From AV69 sp963742315 (GTDB taxonomy: Bacteria; Verrucomicrobiota; Verrucomicrobiia; Chthoniobacterales; UBA10450), in NCBI GenBank assembly GCA_963742315.1, contig CAVULE010000009.1:62001-126000 (forward strand): DNA of 64,000 nt. The letters are read 5' to 3'. The position numbers and the translations under genes were made by a program. Below are positions 26,304-34,375 of the stretch, in pieces (the stretch's first letter is position 1; the number at the start of each line of letters is the position of its first letter). A model generated the notes under the pieces. It searched no databases. It saw only the letters and a list, made by a program, of their open reading frames with translations, and was not told the DNA's origin.

Positions 26304-28223
26304 CTAAGCCGCGCTCGATTTCGCCGCCGGTTTCTTGCGCAAAAGCGGCAGCACTTTTTCCACCAGCGCGTCGGCGGTAATGCCATGTTTCTGGCGCAGA
26401 ATTGGAACGCTGCCGTGCTCGATGAATTCATCGGGCCAGCCGATCCGCACCATCGGCGTATGAATTCCCTGCGAATACAAATGCTCCATCACCGCGCAGC
26501 CAAAGCCGTTGTGCAAAACGTGGTCTTCGATCGTGCAAACGACTTCCACGCTGCGGGCAAAAAATTCCAGCGTCCCGGTGTCGAGCGGTTTGATCCAGCG
26601 CGGGTTAATGAGCGCAACCGAAATTCCCTTTTCCTCCAGTTTCTTGGCTGCTTCCTCCGCGACTTCGAACATGTTGCCGAGTCCGAAAATCGCAACCTCT
26701 CGCCCATGCTGCACCACTTCGGCTTTTCCGATCTCGAGCAGTTTCGGTTCAGGCTTCGGTTTCGCGCCCATGCCCGCTCCGCGCGGATAACGGATTGCAA
26801 TCGGACCGGCGTTGTAGTTCGCCATCGTCCAAAGCATGTCCACGAATTCATCTTCGTCCTTCGGCTGCATGTGCACCCAATTTGGGATATGCCGGAGATA
26901 ACCGATATCGAACAAACCGTGATGAGTTGGTCCGTCGTCCCCGCTCAATCCGGCGCGGTCCATGCAAAGCGCGACGTTTAGTTTCTGAATCGCCATGTCG
27001 TGAATCGCCATGTCGTAGGCGCGTTGGAAGAAAGTCGAATAAATCGCGAGGAACGGTTTCAATCCCTGCGTGGCCAGGCCACAGGCAAACAGCGCAGCAT
27101 GTTCTTCCGCGATGCCGACATCGTAATAGCGGTCGGGATGCGCCGCTTGAAAAAATCCGAGCCCCGTGCCGCTCGGCATCGCCGCGGTGATGGCAACGAT
27201 GTTCTTGTTGGAATCGGCGAATTTGGCCAAGGTTTTACCGATAATTTCCGAGTAGGTCGGCGTCGGCGTCGGCGCGGTTTCTCCGGTCTCGAGTTTGTAT
27301 TTGCCCAGCCCGTGGAACTTGTCTGGCTTGGCAATGGCCGGCTCGTATCCTTTCCCTTTTTTCGTTAGGATGTGCAGCAGCACCGGTTCTTCCTGCGTTT
27401 TCAAAAACTCGAACGTTTTGATCAGCAACGGAATATCGTGCCCATCGATCGGCCCATAATAACGCAGGCCGAGTTCTTCGAAAATCACGCTCGGCACGAG
27501 CAAATTTTTGACCCCTTCCTCAAACTTGTGGGCGAGATGCACCGCGCCTCTGCCCGCGACCGCTTTGATAAAACGGTGCGCTTTTTCGTGAAGCCCCGCG
27601 TACATCGGATGAGTGGTAATGGCATTGAAATAGGAAGCGATAGCGCCGACATTTTTGGCGATCGACCATTCGTTGTCGTTCAGCACAACGATGAAACGCT
27701 TTGTCTGCGATTTGGCGTTGTTCAGCGCTTCGTAACTGATCCCGCAGGTGAAAGCGGCGTCGCCCGCCACTACCACCACGTGTTGATCGTCAGCGCCGCG
27801 CAAATCGCGTCCCACTGCCATCCCCAGCCCGGCCGATAAGGCCGTGCCGGCGTGTCCCGCTCCGTAGCAATCGTGTTCGCTTTCCGTGCGCAACAGAAAT
27901 CCGTTTAACCCCTGGTATTGCCGCATCGTCCCGATGCGATCGAGACGGCCGGTAAACATTTTGTGGACGTAACCCTGGTGGCTGACATCGAAAACGAAGC
28001 GGTCCCTCGGAGTATCGAAAACGCGATGCAGCGCGATGGTCAATTCGACCACGCCGAGATTGGGCCCAAGATGGCCTCCGGTCTGCGAGAGGACTTTGAT
28101 CAGCTCCTCGCGCACTTCCTGGGCAAGCTGCGGCAAATCTTGCTCGCGGATTGCTTTTACATCCGCCGGTCCGCGAACGCCGTCGAGCAGTCGCGTCCCG
28201 TTTTTAGAAGAGTCTGACGTCAT
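26304..28223 (-). CDS. dxs: 1-deoxy-D-xylulose-5-phosphate synthase
   Basis: First enzyme of the methylerythritol phosphate isoprenoid pathway; condenses pyruvate and glyceraldehyde-3-phosphate with thiamine diphosphate. The ATG at 28223 gives 639 residues. Landmarks: GGHLGPNLGVVELTIALH near residue 50, FDVSHQGYVHKM, the ThDP motif VVVAGDAAFTCGISYEALNN, FHGLGKYKLETG, the pyrimidine domain AEEHAALFACGLA, DRAGLSGDDGPTHHGLFD, and IRYPRGAG. The canonical GDGA of the ThDP motif reads GDAA here. The start lies inside the end of xseB (20-base overlap), an xseB-dxs arrangement common in bacteria. Confidence 0.95.
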   Translation of the reverse strand: MTSDSSKNGTRLLDGVRGPADVKAIREQDLPQLAQEVREELIKVLSQTGGHLGPNLGVVELTIALHRVFDTPRDRFVFDVSHQGYVHKMFTGRLDRIGTMRQYQGLNGFLLRTESEHDCYGAGHAGTALSAGLGMAVGRDLRGADDQHVVVVAGDAAFTCGISYEALNNAKSQTKRFIVVLNDNEWSIAKNVGAIASYFNAITTHPMYAGLHEKAHRFIKAVAGRGAVHLAHKFEEGVKNLLVPSVIFEELGLRYYGPIDGHDIPLLIKTFEFLKTQEEPVLLHILTKKGKGYEPAIAKPDKFHGLGKYKLETGETAPTPTPTYSEIIGKTLAKFADSNKNIVAITAAMPSGTGLGFFQAAHPDRYYDVGIAEEHAALFACGLATQGLKPFLAIYSTFFQRAYDMAIHDMAIQKLNVALCMDRAGLSGDDGPTHHGLFDIGYLRHIPNWVHMQPKDEDEFVDMLWTMANYNAGPIAIRYPRGAGMGAKPKPEPKLLEIGKAEVVQHGREVAIFGLGNMFEVAEEAAKKLEEKGISVALINPRWIKPLDTGTLEFFARSVEVVCTIEDHVLHNGFGCAVMEHLYSQGIHTPMVRIGWPDEFIEHGSVPILRQKHGITADALVEKVLPLLRKKPAAKSSAA

Positions 28224-28515
28224 CGTTATCCTTTTCCTCCATTGAATCTGTAATAGCCGCGGCAATTGGCGATTCCGCCGCGGCAAAATCTTTCACCGAC
28301 GTTTTGCCGGCATGATCGCGGGTGATGATTTGGATCTTCTGCTCGGCGTGGGCGAGACGGTCCTGGCAAACCTTCACCAGTTTCATTCCCTCCTCATAAC
28401 GCACCAACAAATCTTCCAGCAACATTTTCCCTGATTCCATCTCCTCCACGATTTTTTCCAGCCGCTCCATGGCCGTTTCGAAACTTGTTTCCGATTTCTT
28501 CGCAGAACTAGCCAT
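28204..28515 (-). CDS. xseB: Exodeoxyribonuclease VII small subunit
   Basis: A 103-residue protein. SFETAMERLEKIVEEMESGK and LLEDLLVRYEEGMKLVKVCQ form the paired helices of XseB, which assembles around the large subunit XseA. The C-terminal tail of ~40 residues is longer than usual and unconserved. It overlaps dxs downstream by 20 bases and is likely co-transcribed with it; xseA is not in the window. Confidence 0.9.
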   Translation of the reverse strand: MASSAKKSETSFETAMERLEKIVEEMESGKMLLEDLLVRYEEGMKLVKVCQDRLAHAEQKIQIITRDHAGKTSVKDFAAAESPIAAAITDSMEEKDNDDVRLF

Positions 28516-28669
28516 GGCAAACCTTCAATTAAGCATAGTGGCGCGTAGAAAAAAGCCCTACTTCCGTCGACTCCGCCAGTTTCGTCTCCCTAAATTGGTA
28601 AAACTAGCGCGCAGGCGAACCAGTCCCGCGGTCGCTGGCGGCGGCAGAAATTTGCCGTAATAAATAGGG

Positions 28670-29593
28670 GTGAGGGCGCCGTGGTTGCTCATTCTTAGCC
28701 TGGCAGTTTTCGCGGGCAACGCGCATGGGCAAGGCATGGCCAAGCCTGGAGTGCTTAATCCCCCGATGAGGGCGCCAGATACGTCACGGCCGACAAGTCC
28801 CGCCAGTCCGGCTCGGACGTCAAGCGATCGCACCGGTACCAAGGGGGTCCCGATCGACGTGGACAGCAATCTCGGCCGCGGCATCTACGCTGAAGTGAGT
28901 CAGAGCTACAGGGAGGCGGTTAAATTGTTAACTCTCGCGATAGAAGACGAACGCGGGGAAGTTATTAAAGTTGCATTAGCCTACCGCTTTCGCGGGTTGG
29001 CTTACAAACATCTCGGCCGCCGCGATGAAGCTCTAAATGATTTTCTCGAGGTAATTCGGATCCAACCGACGCTTGATCTTGGCTACTACGACGCCGGCGT
29101 TATCTACAATCTGACAAATCGCTACAAAGAAGCGATCGATGCCATGACACGTGCGATTGACCTACGACAGGATGATCGCGGTTTCGGGCGACGTAGAGCC
29201 GAGCGCGGGAATGCTTATTTTCATCTGGGTCAATTCAAACGAGCGCAAGACGACTTCGTCGCCGCAGTGCGAGTCGCTCCGCACGACGCCGACGTGCTGA
29301 ATAACGCTGCCTGGTTTCGCGCGACCTGTCCCGATGCATCTTTTCGCAACGGGAAAGAAGCGGTCGAACTGGCTTCGCGGGCTTGCCAGTTAGATAAATG
29401 GAAGGATGCCGATCAAATCGACACCCTGGCGGCGGCGCACGCCGAGGCCGGTAACTTTGCTGAAGCCGAACGCTATCAGCTAAAAGCCCTCTCCCTCCTG
29501 TCCGCCGATGAGGCGCTCCGCCCCAAGTTTCAGGCGCGTCTCAAACAATTCCGGGCGAAGCAGCCTGTACGGCAGGAGATCGGGCAAGGTTAA
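28670..29593 (+). CDS. Exported TPR-repeat protein
   Basis: GTG start at 28670 followed by a signal peptide (PWLLILSLAVFAGNAHG). A proline/serine-rich linker follows. TPR units begin at about residue 80: VKLLTLAIEDERGEVIKVAL, YRFRGLAYKHLGRRDEALND, YYDAGVIYNLTNRYKEAIDA, and RGNAYFHLGQFKRAQDDFVA. The 307-residue protein probably acts as a periplasmic protein-binding scaffold; no catalytic residues are visible. It is divergent from xseB-dxs and is followed by the convergent carbonic anhydrase. Confidence 0.8.
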   Translation: MRAPWLLILSLAVFAGNAHGQGMAKPGVLNPPMRAPDTSRPTSPASPARTSSDRTGTKGVPIDVDSNLGRGIYAEVSQSYREAVKLLTLAIEDERGEVIKVALAYRFRGLAYKHLGRRDEALNDFLEVIRIQPTLDLGYYDAGVIYNLTNRYKEAIDAMTRAIDLRQDDRGFGRRRAERGNAYFHLGQFKRAQDDFVAAVRVAPHDADVLNNAAWFRATCPDASFRNGKEAVELASRACQLDKWKDADQIDTLAAAHAEAGNFAEAERYQLKALSLLSADEALRPKFQARLKQFRAKQPVRQEIGQG

Positions 29594-29677
29594 AAACCAA
29601 TGGCGCCTTTCGGAGATCGGAAACGCCCTCGCGCGCAACGCCAACAGAGCTCGCACTTCGGTGCCTCGACGAAATAG

Positions 29678-30373
29678 CTACTCTTTCTTTTTTTCGGTAA
29701 AAGATACGGTGGCAGTATCCAGGTTGTAATAAGCGCCTACCACGTTAATCGCTCCGGTCTCAACCTCCTTCTTCAGCACAGGTTCGGAGGAGCGCAACCC
29801 CTCTACCACATTATCTACGTTCGCTTTGACGGTCGCTTCCAAGTCCGCCCCACGAGTAGCCTCCACCGCGGGCTGGATGGCGGTGACGAGGGAGTTGAGG
29901 TGCGCGGGCGCTTCAGCGTTTGAATCGATAGTTTCCTTAGCCGCCTGCACCGCGCCGCAGCGCTGGTGGCCCAGAACCACGATGAGCTGAGCGCCCAGGT
30001 GCTCGACCGCATACTCGATGCTGGCAAGGGTGTGATCGTCGAGAACATTGCCCGCCACGCGAACCACAAATAAATCGCCCAGACCCTGGTCGAAAAGCAC
30101 CTCCGGCGAAGTGCGGGAATCCGCGCAGCCGAGGACAATCGCGAACGGCCGCTGGCCCTTCGCCAGTTCCGCCCGGCGCTTGGAGTCCTGATGCGGATGC
30201 TGGAGCTTCCCAGCGACAAAGCGCTGGTTGCCAGCCTTCAGGCGCGCGAGCGCGTCAGCCGGCGATACTTTTGGAGCATCGGCGTGTTCCGGCTCTTTGG
30301 CGATCGTGCCCAACGGAAGGGATAGCAGGATGGCTGCGACGGCGGCAGTCAGAATGGAGAACTTGGATTTCAT
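29678..30373 (-). CDS. Secreted beta-carbonic anhydrase
   Basis: Hydrates CO2 to bicarbonate. The ATG at 30373 gives 231 residues with a clear signal peptide (KSKFSILTAAVAAILLSLPL), so it is periplasmic. The zinc ligands are visible: Cys and Asp in VLGCADSRTSPEVLF, and His and Cys in VVLGHQRCGAVQAA. The AGN in VRVAGNVLDDHTLASIEYAV is also typical. A periplasmic beta-class enzyme is common in soil bacteria. It has no operon partners. Confidence 0.93.
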   Translation of the reverse strand: MKSKFSILTAAVAAILLSLPLGTIAKEPEHADAPKVSPADALARLKAGNQRFVAGKLQHPHQDSKRRAELAKGQRPFAIVLGCADSRTSPEVLFDQGLGDLFVVRVAGNVLDDHTLASIEYAVEHLGAQLIVVLGHQRCGAVQAAKETIDSNAEAPAHLNSLVTAIQPAVEATRGADLEATVKANVDNVVEGLRSSEPVLKKEVETGAINVVGAYYNLDTATVSFTEKKKE

Positions 30374-30649
30374 GGTTTTGGTTGGTAGCGATGTGTGCAT
30401 TGCTGTTGTGAGATTGTTCAGCGGCCTAACAAGGCCAGCAGCGGCTGACAAACTCTGAATGTTCTATTAGTCAAAAAACGGGATGAAACAAGCGAGCTAA
30501 CCGGTGTCGCTCCTCGGTAAGCTAGGGGCGTTGTCCTGTCGCAGGTCATGAGCCCTTATTGAATGGTGAAAACCACATCACAGGGTCCGTGAATGCCGTC
30601 ACAACCGCTGAAGACATTGGGGCAAGTGGACCGGAGCGGCATCCATAAT

Positions 30650-30982
30650 CTAAAGCTCTGTGCCCCCGATGGAGTATCGCTTTGGAAAATCGACGACGAT
30701 AGCTCGGACGTCAGTGAGGGCGTTTACTGAGTGAACAGTGTCTGGAGGAACGACCACCGCGCATCCAGGACCAGCCACCTGAGTCTCAGCGGCGATTTTG
30801 ATCTCAAGCTCGCCATCGATGACGTTCCAGACTTCGTCGTTTGGATGCGAATGCTCATGAATCCACGCACCCGCTGCGACAGCATAGTACGCGAACGTCA
30901 TGTTTTGGGAATGAAAGAATCGGCCTTTCCACCCTGCTCGCGGCTCCTTTATGTTAAGATGGTTCGTGTCAATGAATGTCAT
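30650..30982 (-). CDS. Cupin-domain protein (last gene of the cassette array)
   Basis: A 110-residue single-domain cupin. Motif 1 is AGAWIHEHSHPNDEVWNVID, with His/His/Glu metal ligands. Motif 2 is AGPGCAVVVPPDTVHSV, with the final His. It starts 7 bases left of the attC-like site at 30989, the same spacing seen for the other array genes, so it is probably the final cassette. No attC-like site is seen after its stop. The substrate is unknown; small cupins often bind sugars or signalling metabolites. Confidence 0.8.
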   Translation of the reverse strand: MTFIDTNHLNIKEPRAGWKGRFFHSQNMTFAYYAVAAGAWIHEHSHPNDEVWNVIDGELEIKIAAETQVAGPGCAVVVPPDTVHSVNALTDVRAIVVDFPKRYSIGGTEL

Positions 30983-30988
30983 GGCGGT

Positions 30989-31083
30989 CACTAACGAGAC
31001 CAAGCTCACGCGCCTCGGCAAGCTGCCGCCTGCCGCAGGCCGTGAACCTGTCGAATGATCGAAACAGCAGCGTTTGGTTAGGT
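30989..31083. other. attC-like recombination site A
   Basis: The left end carries CTAACGAG and the right end GTTAGGT, the inverted R''/R' boxes of integron cassette sites, 95 bases apart with imperfect internal complementarity. The left R box deviates (CACTAAC instead of RYYYAAC). It lies between the cupin gene and the next minus-strand gene. Confidence 0.65.
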
Positions 31084-31100
31084 CTTTGGAGGCGCATGGT

Positions 31101-31406
31101 TTACTCGTCTTCGGCCTCACCAAATTGGAGATGCGCATGCTCGAACGACTCGCGAAGCATCTGGAGCATATTAACGAGAAACTGTTCTGCTCCGTCCTCC
31201 TGGATTGTGCGTGCGGCCGCGTGTACCCATGCTGCTTCGGGAACGAGCCCGGGATAAGGTCCTACCCCAGCGTAGCATGGATTGCAGATAATACCGCGCA
31301 CGTGCTCAGGATTCCACGGGCCCTCATCGCCGCTAAGGCGACGAACTGCGTTGGGTTTTGGTAACGGCTTCTCGCTCTCGTCGGTGAAGATGTCGGTAAG
31401 ATTCAT
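31101..31406 (-). CDS. Cassette gene, unknown conserved protein
   Basis: A 101-residue soluble acidic protein (GDEGPWNPEHVRGIICNPCY, GVGPYPGLVPEAAWVHAAAR, LVNMLQMLRESFEHAHLQFG). Not recognised. The two cysteines in IICNPCYAG might bind a metal. Start 31406 is five bases from attC-like site B and the stop is about 17 bases from site A, the tight packing expected of an integron cassette. Confidence 0.55.
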   Translation of the reverse strand: MNLTDIFTDESEKPLPKPNAVRRLSGDEGPWNPEHVRGIICNPCYAGVGPYPGLVPEAAWVHAAARTIQEDGAEQFLVNMLQMLRESFEHAHLQFGEAEDE

Positions 31407-31410
31407 AGTG

Positions 31411-31454
31411 AGACAACGCGCCGGCCAGCGGTTCGCTCCAGCGGTTGGTTAGGT
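31411..31454. other. attC-like recombination site B (short, degenerate)
   Basis: The right box GTTAGGT is intact at 31448-31454. The left box (AGACAAC) is degenerate. The interior has a short imperfect stem around GAACCGCTGG / CCGGCGCGTT on the minus strand. At 44 bases it is close to the minimum size of attC sites. Called mainly from its position between two packed minus-strand genes. Confidence 0.5.
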
Positions 31455-31463
31455 CTTTTGGGG

Positions 31464-31793
31464 TTAATCACGACCGGCGTGGCTGAGTGAAATATACGTA
31501 GCATATCCGCACAGTGCCGCTCCGGCAGCGAGAAAAATGAAGACGAAAATACGCTTGTTCGCTCGCGACTCGCAAGTGAGACCAGCAGCTGCGAAAGCCA
31601 AACCGACGACCGGAACGCCGGCGGGATTCAGGAAGCCCAGCGACGTCGTTCCCAGCAGGACCGAAACGACGCCATCGAACAGCGGAATCCAAGAAGCGCT
31701 GACGACGCGGCGAGCAATCAGCTTCAGCACGATGAGCGCGATGACAATGTACGCAACGGCTGTGCCTGTGAGTGCTGCGAAGAACGGTTTCAC
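31464..31793 (-). CDS. Cassette gene, small membrane protein
   Basis: A GTG start at 31793 gives a 109-residue protein with three to four hydrophobic helices (FFAALTGTAVAYIVIALIVL, WIPLFDGVVSVLLGTTSLGF, IFVFIFLAAGAALCGYATYI). No family recognised. It is bounded on both sides by attC-like sites (B and C) within about 15 bases. Confidence 0.55.
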   Translation of the reverse strand: MKPFFAALTGTAVAYIVIALIVLKLIARRVVSASWIPLFDGVVSVLLGTTSLGFLNPAGVPVVGLAFAAAGLTCESRANKRIFVFIFLAAGAALCGYATYISLSHAGRD

Positions 31794-31806
31794 GACACGC
31801 GCATAG

Positions 31807-31929
31807 ACCTAACGAATCACAAGATCAGCAACCGCGCCCGAGCGCGCGCGTGGCTGCAAGCTGAAGGTTGTAGCTACTTCTCAGCGCGGAAACAGGCTGG
31901 GGCGCGGTTCGCTGCATCGCCTGGTTAGG
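31807..31929. other. attC-like recombination site C
   Basis: ACCTAAC at 31807-31813 and GTTAGGG at 31923-31929 form the outer inverted boxes, 123 bases overall. On the minus strand the inner arms CAGCGAACCGCGCCC and GGGCGCGGTTGCTG pair strongly with one extra unpaired base, the extrahelical base typical of attC. Confidence 0.75.
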
Positions 31930-31930
31930 G

Positions 31931-32602
31931 CTACTTCGAGAGTTCGGCCACATACTTCAGATATTCCTTATCGGTTGAGTTGACGAGTTCCCACGCTCGT
32001 TTGTAGTAGCCACCCGGAAGCGCACTATCTACTGCGATCACCTCTTTCAGTGTGTCGGCTTGATCAACCTTAAGAAGCACTGCTTTTTGCAGCGCCAGCA
32101 GGTGCAGATGATCGCGCACTCTTTCGTCCTCTGAAGCGTGCTCTTTCAGCAGAGCCGAGTTCGCGACGGGATATCGCTGAAGAAAGATGTGGAGAAGCTC
32201 GTGAAAAAGGGTGTTGACCTTGTAGCGTATCGACACCGGCTCCGGCGTGAAGCTCCTCAGCGCATATCGCATGTTAATCGTCACCCGGCCACTTTCCGGA
32301 AACGATTCGGAAGGAAGGTTGCAAAGCGTGAGCCGGGCAGTGATTTTCTGTGACGGAAAGTCCTTGCCTGAAATCGATTCCGTTGCCGCCACCAGGCGTG
32401 GGCCTTCCGATTCCCACAAGCTTACGAACTCCGGTTCTCGCGAGAGTAATTCTGCTTTCCATTCCGTTTTGACCGAACTGCCAGAACAACTGCTGTCCTC
32501 GGCGGCATCGTATTTCACCGTTACGGGCGGGAGGCTCGCTTGAGACGGGCATATCGAGGCCAGAAGCACCGTGAAGAAAATTATGTTCCGGATTGCGCGC
32601 AT
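31931..32602 (-). CDS. Cassette gene, secreted putative metallopeptidase-like protein
   Basis: The ATG at 32602 gives 223 residues with a signal peptide (NIIFFTVLLASICPSQAS). The segment NTLFHELLHIFLQRYPVANS has an HExxH-like HELLH zinc-binding helix; a possible third ligand is in LLKEHASEDERVRDHLHLL. The rest is not recognised. It could be a small gluzincin-type peptidase, or HELLH may be incidental. The start is 3 bases from the outer box of attC-like site D. Confidence 0.6.
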   Translation of the reverse strand: MRAIRNIIFFTVLLASICPSQASLPPVTVKYDAAEDSSCSGSSVKTEWKAELLSREPEFVSLWESEGPRLVAATESISGKDFPSQKITARLTLCNLPSESFPESGRVTINMRYALRSFTPEPVSIRYKVNTLFHELLHIFLQRYPVANSALLKEHASEDERVRDHLHLLALQKAVLLKVDQADTLKEVIAVDSALPGGYYKRAWELVNSTDKEYLKYVAELSK

Positions 32603-32604
32603 AG

Positions 32605-32700
32605 GCCTAACGAGAAACAGATAAGCCACGGCAGGGTGTCGTGGCAAACACGCCGATGTTGCATCGCAATGGGGCCGTTGGCTTCATTGACTGGTTAGAT
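32605..32700. other. attC-like recombination site D
   Basis: GCCTAAC (32605-32611) and GTTAGAT (32694-32700) match the RYYYAAC/GTTRRRY consensus exactly. Inner arms AAGCCAACGGC and GCCGTGGCTT on the minus strand pair with a bulged base. The 96-base site is highly similar along its length to site E. Confidence 0.85.
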
Positions 32701-32718
32701 GCCTTACGCGGGATCGGT

Positions 32719-33138
32719 TTAATGAAGGTAAGGAATGAGGACAGCCACAGCACCGACCAGACCTAGGGCGGCAATGGCAGTCGTGGCGATACCCAACGAG
32801 CGTGACCGAATCCATCCCCCAAGACCAAAGGCCCCGAACAAAAGCGCAATCCCAACAAGAAAAGAAAAAGAAAGCGGCGTCTGTTGCGCAAGAACGGATG
32901 AAGGCATCGTGCCGTCGTTGGGCAGACTAGCAGCGATCGCTGCAGCGAAAGTCATTCCTAAGGTAACGAGCAAAAATGCAATAGAGGCCATGACCGCCAG
33001 AAGTGCTGCCAGGTTTGTAGCTCGATGTTGCGCCGACGCCGAAAGCAAGACTCCGTAGAAACTGAAGGCAAACCCCGCCAGAACTGAACTGACGAAAGCA
33101 AATTGGCGATAGTATTCGATTACGGAGCTGGCCGTCAT
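32719..33138 (-). CDS. Cassette gene, four-helix membrane protein
   Basis: A 139-residue protein with four hydrophobic segments (FVSSVLAGFAFSFYGVLLSA, LAALLAVMASIAFLLVTLGM, SFSFLVGIALLFGAFGLGGW, TTAIAALGLVGAVAVLIPYL). Unknown family. Its ATG at 33138 is inside the outer box of attC-like site E, a hallmark of cassette packing. Confidence 0.6.
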   Translation of the reverse strand: MTASSVIEYYRQFAFVSSVLAGFAFSFYGVLLSASAQHRATNLAALLAVMASIAFLLVTLGMTFAAAIAASLPNDGTMPSSVLAQQTPLSFSFLVGIALLFGAFGLGGWIRSRSLGIATTAIAALGLVGAVAVLIPYLH

Positions 33139-33232
33139 CTAACGAGACAGAGATAAGCCACGGCAGGGTGTCGTGGCAAACACGCTGAGCTTACTTCGCA
33201 ATGGGGCCGTTGGCTTCATCGATTGGTTAGAT
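33137..33232. other. attC-like recombination site E
   Basis: ATCTAAC (33137-33143) and GTTAGAT (33226-33232) are perfect consensus boxes 96 bases apart. Most positions, including the segment ATAAGCCACGGCAGGGTGTC, are identical to site D, showing the two are copies of one site type. Confidence 0.85.
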
Positions 33233-33247
33233 GCTTTCATTTGCCAC

Positions 33248-33667
33248 TCATTCATCGAATGAATCCGGGAAGATCATCGTCCCGTCTTTATCGAATCCGA
33301 AGGTCACGCCCGATGAGCCCCCGTGTCCATCGGAAGCGAACCCGGCGTAAACGCGACCGGGAATGAGCTTCTGCGGTTGAATCATCGTGGTAAAACCAGG
33401 AGGCGTAACTCCGTACTCGATCGGCTGTGTCAGACCACGGCCGCCCAAGATGGACCACATCGCCTTCCACCGGTCGTCGGCGGTCCGCGTAGAAACGGTG
33501 AATGACTTGATGTCGGTCTTCGGACGTGTGGTCGAATCACGGTAAAACTCAAAGCGGATCGGCCGGCCCAGTCGCCCGCTCGCCTTAGAAACAAACGAGT
33601 ATGACATCGCCTCAGCAGCGATGCCCGCGGACAGCAATAACATGACGGCAACGACGCGCATTAGCAT
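33248..33667 (-). CDS. Cassette gene, exported protein of unknown function
   Basis: A 139-residue protein with a signal peptide (MRVVAVMLLLSAGIAAEA) and a beta-rich mature part (RPIRFEFYRDSTTRPKTDIK, GLTQPIEYGVTPPGFTTMIQ, SSGVTFGFDKDGTMIF). Family not recognised. Start 33667 overlaps the outer box of site F. Confidence 0.6.
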   Translation of the reverse strand: MLMRVVAVMLLLSAGIAAEAMSYSFVSKASGRLGRPIRFEFYRDSTTRPKTDIKSFTVSTRTADDRWKAMWSILGGRGLTQPIEYGVTPPGFTTMIQPQKLIPGRVYAGFASDGHGGSSGVTFGFDKDGTMIFPDSFDE

Positions 33668-33790
33668 CTAACGAGAACAAGATGAGCGACGGCGGGCGAG
33701 AGCGCGCTTCGCTCGGAGTGAGAGTGTGGAAATCATCTCAGAAGCGGAGCGGACGGGCAGTCCGCCGTTCGCTCCATCGCATGGTTAGGT
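33666..33790. other. attC-like recombination site F
   Basis: ATCTAAC (33666-33672) and GTTAGGT (33784-33790) fit the consensus, 125 bases overall. On the minus strand GAGCGAACGGCGG near the left end pairs with CCGCCGTCGCTC near the right, again with one bulged base. Confidence 0.85.
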
Positions 33791-34332
33791 AGTGCGGTTT
33801 GAAGCAACACTGGAGTGAGCTGCAATATAATGTTGAACCTCGCGAGTAAAATCAGAGCGTGCTTCGCCGGAAGGGAATGCGGTAGTAGGAATAATGATCG
33901 CGCTGAGACCACGTAGTAGCACGAACAGGTGTGTGTCCGACTGGGAAACCCTCTCAGCAGCATCCCAGCCAGTGGACAACTTGTGATGCGGACACGTCTC
34001 AGTGATCTTCGAGGGGGTAATCTCCAACGTGTGAGCGCCTAAGGCCGGAGTTGTGAGGTCTCCGGCTACAGCCCTCTTCGCGCGCTTGAGCATTTCCCCT
34101 CTAATTGCAGCGCCGACGAGGGCCCATACCACGAGGAAGATCAAGCCACCAACGATCGACGCCGCCGTAACGTCTTTGCTCAGGGCGAGCATTAGCACGA
34201 AGACAATCGCACCGCTGGACATCGCGCTCGCCAAGCTCTGGAGGCGGAGGCCAGGCGCGACTTCGGGCAACTTGAGGTAGTGGCGATACCACGCGTCGAC
34301 ATCTGCATGGTTGTTTCGTAACGAAGCGTCAT
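33785..34332 (-). CDS. Cassette gene, YcxB-like membrane protein, probable N-terminal frameshift
   Basis: The main frame, 33785-34270, encodes two hydrophobic helices (SSGAIVFVLMLALSKDVTAA, GGLIFLVVWALVGAAI). A YcxB-like C-terminal domain follows (LEITPSKITETCPHHKLSTG, VLLRGLSAIIIPTTAF). Its natural ATG seems to be at 34332, reading MTLRYETTM in another frame. A one-base shift near 34305 then leads into ADVDAWYRHYLKLP. So the cassette is either frameshifted or starts later at an alternative codon. It is the first cassette, next to the attI-like half site. Confidence 0.55.
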
Positions 34333-34345
34333 GACGGCGAGGACT

Positions 34346-34375
34346 ACCTAACGAGATATATACGAAATTTCGTAT
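34346..34375. promoter_or_regulatory. attI-like half site and 16-base palindrome at the head of the cassette array
   Basis: On the minus strand GTTAGGT (34352-34346) is a single R' box with no partner box to its right, as expected for attI where the first cassette joins. Immediately upstream in array orientation lies a perfect palindrome, ATACGAAATTTCGTAT (34360-34375), within AT-rich sequence that includes TATATA. This is the right position for a promoter or operator driving the array. No integrase gene is adjacent. Confidence 0.55.

Noticed and set aside
30374..30649. Possible additional attC site left of the cupin gene
   Set aside because: Only isolated CTAAC pieces are visible, with no GTTRRRY partner at a suitable distance.
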